A DNA stretch of 40,556 bases. Source: Solobacterium sp. (lineage in GTDB: Bacteria > Bacillota_I > Bacilli_A > Erysipelotrichales > Erysipelotrichaceae). Shown piece by piece: positions 1 to 8,665 of the stretch. Location: NCBI GenBank assembly GCA_017459725.1, contig JAFUCL010000009.1, positions 1-40,556 on the forward strand, in the 5' to 3' direction. Position numbers and translations under genes: made by a program. The notes under the pieces are model-generated. The model saw only the letters and a list, made by a program, of their open reading frames with translations, did no database searches and was not told the DNA's origin. Position 1 is the first letter of the stretch. Each line of letters starts with the position of its first letter.

Positions 1-43
1 TTTTCTCATTTATCAACTAATTCTTTGAAAAGAGCGAAAACAT

Positions 44-66
44 AAAAAAAACCGCATTTTATGCGG
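44..66 (-). terminator. Rho-independent terminator of the tRNA pair
   Basis: Read on the minus strand, a 6-bp stem CCGCAT/ATGCGG with a 3-nt loop is followed by a run of T. It sits 1 base past the CCA end of tRNA-Trp, so it ends the two-tRNA transcript. Confidence 0.85.
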
Positions 67-67
67 A

Positions 68-141
68 TGGCAGGGGTGGAGAGAATCGAACTCCCATCAG
101 CGGTTTTGGAGACCGATGTACTGCCATTGTACGACACCCCT
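68..141 (-). tRNA. tRNA-Trp (CCA)
   Basis: The minus strand folds into a complete cloverleaf: acceptor AGGGGUG/CACCCCU, T-arm with GTTCGATTC, and anticodon loop CTCCAAA giving anticodon CCA (Trp). Discriminator base G and an encoded CCA end match bacterial tRNA-Trp. The anticodon stem has four clear pairs with a T/C mismatch at its top. It lies 6 bp from tRNA-Glu in the same transcript. Confidence 0.95.
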
Positions 142-147
142 ACTATA

Positions 148-224
148 TGGTGACGCGTACGGGATTCGAACCCGTGAATGCCGCCGTGAAAGGGCGGTGT
201 GTTAAGCCACTTCACCAACGCGCC
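148..224 (-). tRNA. tRNA-Glu (TTC)
   Basis: The minus strand forms a cloverleaf with acceptor GGCGCGT/ACGCGTC, anticodon stem CCGCC/GGCGG around loop CTTTCAC (anticodon TTC, Glu), T-loop GGTTCGAATCC, discriminator A and encoded CCA. It is the first tRNA of a two-tRNA unit with tRNA-Trp downstream. Confidence 0.95.
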
Positions 225-326
225 ATCATTAAGTAGTGCTTTTGTATATTATCATAAGTCCAAAATGAAAACAACAGAAAAAACAAAAAAACAAAATAAT
301 TTATAAAGCCCTGTAATACAGCGCAC

Positions 327-355
327 ATTACAAAGGCATATAAACACGGTATAAT
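327..355 (+). promoter_or_regulatory. Predicted sigma-70-type promoter of udp
   Basis: A perfect TATAAT (350-355) lies 17 bp after ATTACA (327-332), followed by CGGAG (368-372) about 9 bases before the udp ATG. The 5' leader would be only about 20 nt. Confidence 0.65.
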
Positions 356-381
356 GTGTACAGATATCGGAGATTGTTTTT

Positions 382-1173
382 ATGATTGATTATTCAGAAG
401 GTTCCGGCCGGCAGTACCATATCGGTGTCGGCAATGGGGAAGTAGGCAGATATGTGCTCATGCCCGGTGATCCCAAGCGCTGTGCGAAGATTGCGGCGTA
501 TTTTGACGATGCTCAGCTGATTGCGGACAGCAGAGAGTATGTCACTTATACCGGCTATGTGGACGGTATCCGTGTTTCCTGTACATCCACGGGAATCGGC
601 GGACCGAGTGCAAGCATTGCCATGGAGGAACTGACTGTATGCGGCGCGGATACATTCATCCGGGTCGGCACATGCGGCGGCATGGATCTCAACGTAAAGT
701 CAGGAGATCTTGTGGTTGCGACCGGTGCGATCCGTATGGAAGGAACATCCAGGGAATATGCGCCGATTGAATTTCCGGCAATAGCAAATCTCGATATCGT
801 CAACGCCCTGTGTGAGGGTGCCCGCAGAATCGGGGCACCGTATCATGCCGGTGTTGTGCAGTGCAAGGACGCGTTCTACGGCCAGCACCGTCCTGAAACA
901 CTGCCGAACGGACAGGAGCTTCTGCGCAAATGGGATGCATGGGTCGCTCTCGGTGCAAAAGCCTCCGAAATGGAAAGTGCCGCGATGTTTATTGTGGCAC
1001 AGTATCTGCACGTGCGCTGCGGTTCGGTTCTGCTTGCGATTGCCAATCAGGAAAGGGCAAAGGCAGGCCTGGACAATCCGCAAGTGCATGAAACTGATGA
1101 GGCAATCAGAACTGCGATTGAGGCAGTCAAAATACTTGCCGCAGCAGATGCACTGAAAACTGAAAGGATTTAG
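382..1173 (+). CDS. udp: Uridine phosphorylase
   Basis: A 263-residue cytosolic enzyme of the PNP/UDP phosphorylase family, which cleaves uridine with phosphate to uracil and ribose-1-phosphate for pyrimidine salvage. Visible family signatures are PGDP (28-31), STGIGGPS (69-76), RVGTCGG (94-100, phosphate site) and EMESA (196-200, ribose site). The segment FYGQHR (165-170) supplies the Gln/Arg pair that binds uracil in E. coli Udp, which favours uridine over purine nucleosides as substrate. Length is normal for the family. The start is fixed by CGGAG upstream and a TATAAT at 350. The gene ends 7 bp before the nuclease-like gene, so the two are probably co-transcribed. Confidence 0.92.
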   Translation: MIDYSEGSGRQYHIGVGNGEVGRYVLMPGDPKRCAKIAAYFDDAQLIADSREYVTYTGYVDGIRVSCTSTGIGGPSASIAMEELTVCGADTFIRVGTCGGMDLNVKSGDLVVATGAIRMEGTSREYAPIEFPAIANLDIVNALCEGARRIGAPYHAGVVQCKDAFYGQHRPETLPNGQELLRKWDAWVALGAKASEMESAAMFIVAQYLHVRCGSVLLAIANQERAKAGLDNPQVHETDEAIRTAIEAVKILAAADALKTERI

Positions 1174-1180
1174 CGATGAT

Positions 1181-3586
1181 ATGATGAAACAACCGGTCAG
1201 GACTTCAATGTCTGACTTTATTAAGACAACGATGGGTTCCCAGTTTGTCATTCCGGTCTATCAGAGGAATTACACCTGGAATCCTGAAGTTGAAACAGCC
1301 AGGTTCCTGAACGATCTTGAGGACCTGCTGGCACAGCGTACGCAGAGTCATTTCCTCGGTATTCTGATATACATGGAATCCGAGATCTCGGCGATGTTCA
1401 AGCAGATACAGATCGTGGACGGACAGCAGCGTCTGACGACAAGCTTCATCTTCCTGCTCTGCCTGAAACGGGCAGCACTGGAACTGGGACAGAAGGATGT
1501 CGCCGGCATGATCGATGATTATTATCTGTACAACAGACATACCGTTGAAGAGGCCAAGCTCCGCATGAAGCCGACGGTCAGTGATGATGATGTCTATGCC
1601 AAGATATTCTACGGCAGTTACAAGGATCTCACCCGCCGCGAGAAGGAGACAACGGTATACAGAAACTACGATGCAATCTATACACGCATCATGAACTTCG
1701 CCAAGAAGTATTCCCTTGCAGAAATCCTGAACTGCCTCGGAAAATTCGATATTCTGGTATTCCCGCTTTCGGAAAATGACAATGCCCAGCAGATCTTCGA
1801 GTCGATCAACTCGACCGGAGCACCGCTTACATCAGCAGATCTGATCCGCAACTATGTGCTGATGAACGATACCAATGATGTGCAGGAAAGAAACTACAGG
1901 CTTTACTGGCAGCCGCTTGAAATCAGCATGCCTGAGCCGCGCCGTCTTGAGGAATTCTTCCGGATTTATCTGGCCGCCAAGACATACAACCTGCTGAGCA
2001 AACGTGACGTCTATGAAGGCTTCAAGGATTACTGGAATAGTTCATCCGATGACCGTGAAACACGACTGCGTGATATCAACCGCTACTGCCGGTATGTGCA
2101 TGCAATCTATACGGGTCCGGCGGACAGTGATGCCGTGGAAGCTGCTCTGCGTGATTTCAGACGCAGTGAAAGCAGACTGCCGGCACCGTTCCTGGCGGAA
2201 ATGTTCCGGATGTATGAAGACAGGGAAATCAGTGAAAAGACACTGATTGATCAGATCAGGCTCATTGATACCTATCTGACCAGAAGAGCACTGTGCGGCA
2301 ACGATACGGGTTCCCTGAGCAGATACTTCCCGCAGCTGCTGCGTTCGGTCATGAACAGCTATAAGAAATCAGGACAGAACGTACATGAAATCACCAAAGT
2401 ATTCCTGATCAACTACAACCGCGGCAAACCCCTGGCTATGCCCACCGATGAACAGCTGCGTTCCCAGCTGCGTGAAATCAACGCATATGCGCTGATGTGC
2501 ATCCGTCCGGTGCTTGAGAGAATCGAGCATCACGGTGCTACGGCAGTGGTGGATACAGCCAATCTGAACATTGAGCATATCATGCCCCAGCATCCCAATA
2601 ACTACTGGAAGAAGGCTGCCAATGCCAAGGATGAGGATGAGTATACATTCTATGCAAACCTGATCGGCAACCTGACGCTGTGTGCGGAATATGACAATAC
2701 AAAGATGGGCAACCAGGACTTCAACTTCAAGAAGAAGGTATTGTCCAAGACCCTGCATATCCGTATGAATACGGAAATCCTGAAGAAGGATCAGTGGACA
2801 CCGAAGGATATTCTGGACCGCTGTGACAGACTGACCAGGGAAATTATAGAGATCTATCCGTACCGCGGAGGCAAGGTGAAGGCGGAGACAGCCAAGGATG
2901 ACAATATCATTATCCTGACGGCACCGACCGTAAATGCCCGCGCCATCTACCACAATCCGCAGTCCATTGAAGTGCTTTCCGGCAGCACCATGAAAGCATA
3001 CGGACCGCAGGAGATGAAGAGCATGCGTCAGCTGTATCAGAACATGACGGACCTCGGTGTGCTTTCCGAAGACGAAAACGGACGTATCCAGTTCGAGAAG
3101 AACTACCGTTTCCATAACCTGAACACAGCTGCTCAGTTCCTGCTGCACAGAGGCGGTGACAACACCGCAGCCTGGACCAGGGAGAACGGCACAACCTTCA
3201 TCAATGAAAACGAGAAGGAAACAAAGCCTGAGGAAAAGCAGAACACAAAGCAGACCTCGGGACACACCAACCGCCGCAGACAGTCTTCCGCAAAGAAGAC
3301 CAATACACCTGTGCAGGAAACAAAGAAGAGCACTCCTGCAAAGCAGCCTGCCAAACAGAATGCGGAAAAAGGAAACAGCGCACCGAAAAAGCGCAGTGCA
3401 AATCCGCAGCACCGCAGACAGCAGACAAAGCCGCAGGAGAAACCGGAAGCTTCCGCAAAGGTGGAAACAAGACGGATCAGCCGCAGTGAGCCGGAAAAAA
3501 AGGAACCGGTTCCGGTTCCTGTCAGGAAAGAGGAGTCTTCTCTTCTTGATAAACTGTTCGGAGGTTTCCGCAAGAAGGATCACTGA
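1181..3586 (+). CDS. GmrSD-like DUF262/DUF1524 nuclease with DUF4357-like domain and basic tail
   Basis: An 801-residue protein. Residues about 15-250 form a DUF262 (ParB/Srx-like NTP-binding) domain with IPVYQRNYTW (24-33) and VDGQQRLTT (79-87). Residues about 420-560 form a DUF1524 His-Me nuclease domain with IEHIMPQ (464-470; H466). Residues about 594-672 resemble DUF4357. From about 673 the chain becomes Lys/Gln/Pro-rich and probably disordered, ending in a short hydrophobic/basic segment (LLDKLFGGFRKK). Domain order matches single-chain GmrSD-type, type IV restriction enzymes, which in known cases cut modified DNA in an NTP-dependent way. No methyltransferase or other defence gene is adjacent. 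It follows udp by 7 bp, with GAAAGGA ahead of the ATG. The 3' end overlaps mutY by 7 bp in convergent orientation. Family assignment is firm; a defence role is inferred. Confidence 0.85.
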   Translation: MMKQPVRTSMSDFIKTTMGSQFVIPVYQRNYTWNPEVETARFLNDLEDLLAQRTQSHFLGILIYMESEISAMFKQIQIVDGQQRLTTSFIFLLCLKRAALELGQKDVAGMIDDYYLYNRHTVEEAKLRMKPTVSDDDVYAKIFYGSYKDLTRREKETTVYRNYDAIYTRIMNFAKKYSLAEILNCLGKFDILVFPLSENDNAQQIFESINSTGAPLTSADLIRNYVLMNDTNDVQERNYRLYWQPLEISMPEPRRLEEFFRIYLAAKTYNLLSKRDVYEGFKDYWNSSSDDRETRLRDINRYCRYVHAIYTGPADSDAVEAALRDFRRSESRLPAPFLAEMFRMYEDREISEKTLIDQIRLIDTYLTRRALCGNDTGSLSRYFPQLLRSVMNSYKKSGQNVHEITKVFLINYNRGKPLAMPTDEQLRSQLREINAYALMCIRPVLERIEHHGATAVVDTANLNIEHIMPQHPNNYWKKAANAKDEDEYTFYANLIGNLTLCAEYDNTKMGNQDFNFKKKVLSKTLHIRMNTEILKKDQWTPKDILDRCDRLTREIIEIYPYRGGKVKAETAKDDNIIILTAPTVNARAIYHNPQSIEVLSGSTMKAYGPQEMKSMRQLYQNMTDLGVLSEDENGRIQFEKNYRFHNLNTAAQFLLHRGGDNTAAWTRENGTTFINENEKETKPEEKQNTKQTSGHTNRRRQSSAKKTNTPVQETKKSTPAKQPAKQNAEKGNSAPKKRSANPQHRRQQTKPQEKPEASAKVETRRISRSEPEKKEPVPVPVRKEESSLLDKLFGGFRKKDH

Positions 3587-4650
3587 CGCAGCGAATAATA
3601 CTCAAGATATGTTCTGAACGCAGAGGGAATTGCCCGGTTGAGCAGTTCCCTTTTCGTTATCAGCAGGTCATTCTCTTCATGAATGCCGCTGACCCGTATT
3701 TCATATGCATGCATATGCCATTCAAGATGCGTGAACAGATGCCGGCTTTCGGGAAGCACATGTATCTGCAGAGGTTCGTAGCCCATGGCGCTGACCGCAT
3801 CGGCAGCTTCCTCCTTTGTGCAGAAACCGGGAATACCGGGGAACTCGTAGAGACCTGCCAGAAGACCCCGTTCAGGTCTTTTCCGCAGCAGGAAGGAATC
3901 ACCGTCACGGATGATGAGAAGGGTGCGCTCTTCAAGGCGTCTTTCCGGAGCTTTGCCGCGCACCGGCAGTACATCCGTCAGATTGTTTTTACAGGCAGCA
4001 CAGCGTTCCTGCCAGGGACACTGCGTGCATTTCGCACGGCCGTTGGGAAGGCATACCGAAGCGCCGAGATCCATGAAGCCCTGGGTCAGGTTACGTACAA
4101 AAGCAGGGGAACAGGGATGATCCCGGTAGAATTCCCGCAGGATGTTCTCAAAATTCTTCTTTGTCTCCGGTTCTTTTACATCATCCGCCGATCCGAGCAG
4201 TCTGCTCAGCACCCGCATCACATTGCCGTCCACGGCCGGTGCAGGAATACCGAAGGCAATAGCAGAAATGGCTCCGGCTGTATAACTGCCGATGCCGGGC
4301 AGGGCAAGCAGTTCTTCATAATTGTGCGGGATTCTGCCGTGATGGCGTGCCATGATTACTGCAGCGCATTTCTTCAGATTCCTTGCCCGGCTGTAGTAGC
4401 CGAGTCCTTCCCACAGCTTCATCAGCCTGTCATCTTCGACCGAAGCCAGAGCGGCAATATCCGGCAGTTCCTGCATGAAGGCAGTGTATTTGTCAATAAC
4501 CGCTTCCACACGGGTCTGCTGCAGCATGATCTCGCTGATCCATACTGCATATGCATCATGTGTCTTCCGCCAGGGCAGATCACGCTTGTTCTTTCTGTAC
4601 CAGCGCACAAGGCATTCGGCAGCTTCATATGTAAATGTTCCGCAGTCCAT
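3580..4650 (-). CDS. mutY: Adenine DNA glycosylase MutY
   Basis: A 356-residue base-excision repair enzyme that removes A mispaired with 8-oxoguanine. The HhH-GPD fold is evident: WISEIMLQQTRV contains the catalytic Glu40, the helix-hairpin-helix is LPGIGSYTAG (117-126), and VDGNVMRV holds the catalytic Asp141. A [4Fe-4S] motif C-x7-C-x2-C-x5-C follows, then a NUDIX-like C-terminal domain (LLIIRDGDSFLLRKRPERG) used for 8-oxoG recognition. Length is normal. The start at 4650 matches the family N-terminus, but there is no Shine-Dalgarno sequence: a TATAAT ends 6 bp before the ATG, suggesting a leaderless mRNA. The 3' end overlaps the nuclease gene by 7 bp. Confidence 0.95.
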   Translation of the reverse strand: MDCGTFTYEAAECLVRWYRKNKRDLPWRKTHDAYAVWISEIMLQQTRVEAVIDKYTAFMQELPDIAALASVEDDRLMKLWEGLGYYSRARNLKKCAAVIMARHHGRIPHNYEELLALPGIGSYTAGAISAIAFGIPAPAVDGNVMRVLSRLLGSADDVKEPETKKNFENILREFYRDHPCSPAFVRNLTQGFMDLGASVCLPNGRAKCTQCPWQERCAACKNNLTDVLPVRGKAPERRLEERTLLIIRDGDSFLLRKRPERGLLAGLYEFPGIPGFCTKEEAADAVSAMGYEPLQIHVLPESRHLFTHLEWHMHAYEIRVSGIHEENDLLITKRELLNRAIPSAFRTYLEYYSLRQ

Positions 4651-4656
4651 GGTTCC

Positions 4657-4662
4657 ATTATA
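4657..4662 (-). promoter_or_regulatory. -10 box of mutY, implying a leaderless transcript
   Basis: On the minus strand a perfect TATAAT is separated from the mutY ATG by 6 bases (GGAACC), which places transcription initiation at or within a base or two of the start codon. No clear -35 is seen. The site sits back to back with the tRNA-Gly promoter. Confidence 0.5.
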
Positions 4663-4667
4663 ACGTA

Positions 4668-4696
4668 TTGAGGAAAGGGATGATTTCGTGTATCAT
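4668..4696 (+). promoter_or_regulatory. Promoter of tRNA-Gly
   Basis: TTGAGG (4668-4673) and TATCAT (4691-4696) are separated by exactly 17 bp, about 12 bp ahead of the mature tRNA. It overlaps the region where a mutY -35 would lie. Confidence 0.7.
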
Positions 4697-4708
4697 AATA
4701 AAGCACAT

Positions 4709-4782
4709 GCGGCGTTAATTCAGTGGTAGAATGTCAGCTTCCCAAGCTGAATATGCGGGTCCGATTCCCGTACGCCGCTCCA
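4709..4782 (+). tRNA. tRNA-Gly (CCC)
   Basis: Cloverleaf with acceptor GCGGCGT/ACGCCGC, anticodon stem TCAGC/GCTGA around loop TTCCCAA (anticodon CCC), T-arm GCGGGTCCGATTCCCGT, discriminator T and encoded CCA. It reads GGG codons. It has its own promoter and terminator. Confidence 0.95.
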
Positions 4783-4798
4783 TTTTTTTACCAAAAAC

Positions 4799-4836
4799 AA
4801 ACACTTCGTGATGATCATTCACGAAGTGTTTTGTTT
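4799..4836 (+). terminator. Bidirectional Rho-independent terminator
   Basis: A 12-bp stem (AACACTTCGTGA/TCACGAAGTGTT) is followed by TTGTTT on the plus strand. On the minus strand it is followed by GTTTGTTTTTGG, so it can also end the clostripain-family transcript that converges here. Confidence 0.8.
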
Positions 4837-4861
4837 ACTCCACAGTGCAATCAGTGACCGG

Positions 4862-7800
4862 TTATTCCGGCAGCACGGCATGTTCTGCACCATAAGCCGC
4901 TTCTTCTTCCGTAAAGCCGTAATTATTTATAAGCCTGAGACGGATTTCTTCCCTTGTATAAGAGTAATACTCCGAATCTGCCAGATACTGTGCCGCATTC
5001 AATGCATTCTCCTTATAATCAATACCCGCATGATCTGCCGCATATTCCGCCGCATCTTTTTCACATCCGTCATAGCTTGCCAGATCATCCACGACACGCT
5101 GTCTGGAATAGCTGCCGTAATACGGTACGCTTGAAGCCTGCCGCTGCGTGACTAGTGTCAAAGCATATCCATAGCTTTCCGGTAAGTCAGCGAGTCCGGT
5201 ATTGTGATCAAATGCAATGTTATACAGCTTTGCATATTGTTCCGCCGGGCTGTTTTCCGCACAGTGGAAGACCGCATACTGATTGCCGAAGGAATCCGCA
5301 AAAGACTGTCTGCCGAAACGGTAAACGGAAGCCGGAAGAACAAACTGCCGGAGCTGATTATAACTGCGGAATACCTCAGCGGGAATCGTCGTAATGCCAT
5401 CCGGTATATTCACCAATGATCGTGACAGGAACAGACCAACAGGTGCTGTCAGCAGTGTCTTTCCGCATTTGTCGGTAATAAAACCGTTGGCAGAGGCGTA
5501 ATACGGATTATCCGGATCCACCGTAAAACCGGGTGCCCACAGTCCGCCAAAAGCATATGCACCGATCTCCGAAACGTTTTTGCCGATGGACAGCGTCCCG
5601 GAAATGGGTTTGATCTGACCTGCCAGCTGAAACTTAGCCGCATTGTTCGGCTCATCAAATGCATAATCCCCGATCCGTTCCAGACTGTCCGGAAAATTGA
5701 TTTCTTCAATATACAAACATTCAAAGAAGGCACGGTCTGCTATTTCGCGAAGGGATTCCGGCAGCTTTACTTTCTGCACACGTGATCCGGTGAAGGCGCA
5801 GTATCCGATTTTTTCCGTTCCCTCAGGCACTGTGCACTGAGGATCCATGGACAGCCAGGATACCAGTTCTTTTCCGTCTTTGGTATATACAGCACCGTCC
5901 TGTACTTTGTAATACGGATTATTTTCGGAGAGTTCAGCATGATCGATATCATTGTAGTTGAAGGCACTTCCGCTCATATACTGCAGGTTTGCGGGCAGCC
6001 GTACTTCCCTCAGACCGCACATTCCGAAGGCCTGTCTTTCCAGACGTTCGACGTTATCCGGAAGATCAATCTCAGTCAGTCCTTCACACCCGTAGAAAGC
6101 ATTATAGCCGATGGTTTTCAGGCCTTTGCCGAACCGGACGGAGGAAACACCTGAAAAGAGGAATGCATAGTCATCTATGCTTGTTACAGTATCCGGAAGA
6201 ATGATTTCCTGAAGGGCTGTATTCTGAATAAACGCAGCTGCACCGATACCTGTTACCGGAATACCGTTGATTTCATCAGGAATCACAGCACGTACGACAT
6301 TGTCTTCCGCACCTGATACCAGGTATTCTCCGTTCTCCAGAACATACTGTATACCGTCGATTGTTTCGTACTCGGGTTCCGTCAAAGGATACAGATCGGT
6401 GAAATGCACATTGTTATAGATATCCACAGCCCGCAGCCGGAATGCATACCTTTCGTCTAACTCGGAAACCGGACGGAAGGCCGCACGCAGTTCTTCTCCG
6501 ACCGTAAGATAGCGAATAAACCCGCCATGTGTATCTCCCAGACGGAAACAATCCTTCCCCGGTATTCTCTCAACGGATACCGAACCGAGAATATTGAAGA
6601 CCAGTCTGTTCCGGTGCAGCAGATCAGCTTCATTTTTACCGTCTGCCGCATATATATCGGATACTTCCCGGATTGATTCAATCTCGCCTTCACCATTTTC
6701 TTTCCTGCGTACATTTATGGCTATTTTCTGCCGGTATTTATCCATTACTGCCTGAAGGATGTGTATTCCGTTGTCAGTTGTCATTTCCGTGGTATAGGTT
6801 GTATATTTCTTTTCTTTGTTTCCGCTTTTTGTCCGCATGGCAGGAATGACCGTTTCATTAAACGAATCACTCTGCAATGTCATGACTTCCGGATCCAGCG
6901 GAACGTAAATCCTGTTTCCATCCATTCTGCAGTTTAAATCGGAGAATACATGAGCAGCATGGCTGTCATCCAGCAAATCATAGATATCAACGATTGCATA
7001 ACTGAGAGATGCGGCCTGTTCCTCACTCAGTTCAAGGACATATCCTTCGGCAGTTTTCTGAACAGGCTGAAAGGACCACAGAGCTGCCTGTGCACTTTGA
7101 TTCACTGCATTGTACTTCCTGATCATCTCTGCATACGCATCCGGCAGCATCGCTTCTTCCAGGTAAGCGGAATCATATGTTTCCTCCATACCGGCAGTCG
7201 GACAGAATAACGACATTCCTCCGTAGGACTGTGAACTGGCAGTTTCAGCCGTAATCATCTTTTTCAGCTGCTTGTTTACAGCTGCTGTCTGCTCGGGGAA
7301 CAATGTCTGAAGACACTCCTGGAAAGAACGGATATCGATCAGTCCGTAGGTATCCGAGGATTTCAGATAGTCCTCACCGGTTCCCAGGTATCTGACATCT
7401 GCCAGTGCTTTATGCAGAGCGGGATACCCGTCTGCCTTCAGGGAGGTATTCATATCAGCTGCCAGGGTATTCAGCGATTTCAGCAGGGCTTCTGTTTTGG
7501 ACAAATCATATACGCCGAGGGTATAGTCCGGATGATACTCCGTATTCTGTCCATAGGATTTCCGGTAACTGTCCGTAATCCTGCGGAAAACACTTTTATA
7601 ACAAACCCACTTCTTCAGCATGGGGAGAAAACTGTAATCCCATCCGCTGCCTGTTTCCATCTCTTCGGAGGCAATCATATAGTCTGCGTAGTCTTTCCAA
7701 ACAGCGGCTGTTTCCAGATTGCCCATCAGACATGCATCAAAACCGACAAAGTCCAGATGTTTCTGTGCAAAGACTGTCTGATCCATTGCCTTTTTCATTT

Positions 7801-8449
7801 CCGGAAGGGTCAGGGAATCATTCTGAAACAGCTCATCCCCGCAGCATCCCCATAAAGGACCGCCGCCGTGATCCCAGAAGATCAAAGCATACCGGTCAGC
7901 CGGATACTGCTCTGAAGCAAAATTGACAAAGTCAGCCAGTGTACCGGCGGCACCCATATTGGAGGAAGTCTCTGTACGGGAAACAAAATTGGTTACACCG
8001 CCCGAGAGATCAATCACGGTATTGCAGTCGGAGGGGATACCGATATGCCAGAACTTTGTACCGCCCGTGCAGACCAGTACATTTGTCTTTTTGTAATTCA
8101 CTTTCTGGGCTGCCATCTCCATAAGTTCTTTCGCCGCCGCACTGTTCCTGCTTTCCAGATCTGCCCCGGCCATGTAAATCATGACGGTATATGCTTTCTT
8201 CTGCTTCTTTTCGGCATTCCGGATCAGGGGATGTACGCCGGTGTCTGCTGTCTGATGGTTCAGTGCCAGAGCTTTGGAAGGATCTCCCGGAGGTTCATCA
8301 ATGATCTCCAGTGTATGAACGGCATTGTCCGGGAGTTCGGGCAGTGCAGATACATGTTCGGTTTTCTCTGAACCAAAAGAAAAACATCCGCACAGCAGAC
8401 AGAATACCAGCATGATACCTATATAATGTGTCCGGAAGTTCGGTTTCAT
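4862..8449 (-). CDS. Clostripain-family (C11) cysteine protease lipoprotein with leucine-rich repeats and Ltp-like C-terminus
   Basis: A 1195-residue surface protein. The N-terminus is a lipoprotein signal with predicted lipidated Cys22 (LLCGC). Residues about 45-430 are a peptidase C11 domain: TVMIYMAGADLE, the catalytic His194 in WDHGGG and the nucleophile Cys240 in FDACLMG. A middle region of about 300 residues is unassigned. Residues about 716-1090 are BspA-type LRR_5 repeats (pattern IPDGV..I...AF..C..L..V.LP). The last 85 residues hold two copies resembling the Ltp surface-lipoprotein repeat (SYSRQRVVDDL and SYTREEIRLRL, each leading to an AAxYAxxHA-like end). Peptidase C11 enzymes usually cleave after Arg or Lys and may self-process. 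The role is probably extracellular proteolysis or adhesion. The start may be leaderless (see promoter). Monocistronic. Confidence 0.88.
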   Translation of the reverse strand: MKPNFRTHYIGIMLVFCLLCGCFSFGSEKTEHVSALPELPDNAVHTLEIIDEPPGDPSKALALNHQTADTGVHPLIRNAEKKQKKAYTVMIYMAGADLESRNSAAAKELMEMAAQKVNYKKTNVLVCTGGTKFWHIGIPSDCNTVIDLSGGVTNFVSRTETSSNMGAAGTLADFVNFASEQYPADRYALIFWDHGGGPLWGCCGDELFQNDSLTLPEMKKAMDQTVFAQKHLDFVGFDACLMGNLETAAVWKDYADYMIASEEMETGSGWDYSFLPMLKKWVCYKSVFRRITDSYRKSYGQNTEYHPDYTLGVYDLSKTEALLKSLNTLAADMNTSLKADGYPALHKALADVRYLGTGEDYLKSSDTYGLIDIRSFQECLQTLFPEQTAAVNKQLKKMITAETASSQSYGGMSLFCPTAGMEETYDSAYLEEAMLPDAYAEMIRKYNAVNQSAQAALWSFQPVQKTAEGYVLELSEEQAASLSYAIVDIYDLLDDSHAAHVFSDLNCRMDGNRIYVPLDPEVMTLQSDSFNETVIPAMRTKSGNKEKKYTTYTTEMTTDNGIHILQAVMDKYRQKIAINVRRKENGEGEIESIREVSDIYAADGKNEADLLHRNRLVFNILGSVSVERIPGKDCFRLGDTHGGFIRYLTVGEELRAAFRPVSELDERYAFRLRAVDIYNNVHFTDLYPLTEPEYETIDGIQYVLENGEYLVSGAEDNVVRAVIPDEINGIPVTGIGAAAFIQNTALQEIILPDTVTSIDDYAFLFSGVSSVRFGKGLKTIGYNAFYGCEGLTEIDLPDNVERLERQAFGMCGLREVRLPANLQYMSGSAFNYNDIDHAELSENNPYYKVQDGAVYTKDGKELVSWLSMDPQCTVPEGTEKIGYCAFTGSRVQKVKLPESLREIADRAFFECLYIEEINFPDSLERIGDYAFDEPNNAAKFQLAGQIKPISGTLSIGKNVSEIGAYAFGGLWAPGFTVDPDNPYYASANGFITDKCGKTLLTAPVGLFLSRSLVNIPDGITTIPAEVFRSYNQLRQFVLPASVYRFGRQSFADSFGNQYAVFHCAENSPAEQYAKLYNIAFDHNTGLADLPESYGYALTLVTQRQASSVPYYGSYSRQRVVDDLASYDGCEKDAAEYAADHAGIDYKENALNAAQYLADSEYYSYTREEIRLRLINNYGFTEEEAAYGAEHAVLPE

Positions 8450-8456
8450 TATTCAC

Positions 8457-8485
8457 AAAATAGCATGTCTTCAGACTGCATTCAA
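8457..8485 (-). promoter_or_regulatory. Promoter of the clostripain-family gene; predicted leaderless start
   Basis: On the minus strand TTGAAT (8480-8485) is followed after 17 bp by TATTTT (8457-8462) preceded by TGC (extended -10). The ATG begins 7 bases after the -10, and there is no Shine-Dalgarno sequence in the 7-base gap. This spacing is what a leaderless mRNA requires. Confidence 0.55.
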
Positions 8486-8586
8486 GACAAGGGAAACCCG
8501 GAACCCGTGACAGTCCGGCAATCGGGGTGACAAAAAGCAAACTGCGGATCATGCGCCGGGACGGTGTATTCTGCTGCATACTGAAA

Positions 8587-8656
8587 ATCAGGCACCGGAG
8601 GGAAGTGCCTGATGTCAGTCTGTGAAGATGCCGTAAGCTGTGTCCAGAGACGGCAT
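8587..8656 (-). terminator. Two tandem hairpins at the 3' end of the MucBP-like gene
   Basis: A 7-bp stem ATGCCGT/ACGGCAT (8628-8634 with 8650-8656) and a perfect 9-bp stem ATCAGGCAC/GTGCCTGAT (8587-8595 with 8605-8613) lie just downstream of the stop codon at 8666. The distal one is followed on the minus strand by TTTTCAG, so it is a weak intrinsic terminator. The remaining bases to 8450 show no credible gene. Confidence 0.55.
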
Positions 8657-8665
8657 GCACAGTAA

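Noticed and set aside
2369..3583. Long minus-strand frame (404 codons) opposite the nuclease gene
   Set aside because: It lies wholly antisense to a well-supported gene, has a Cys/Leu/Arg-rich shadow composition and no family pattern or ribosome site.
3580..4650. MutY Fe-S motif spacing (x7 instead of x6) as a defect
   Set aside because: From memory, this longer first spacing (LPNG-type) is common in Clostridia-like MutY proteins, so it is not unusual.
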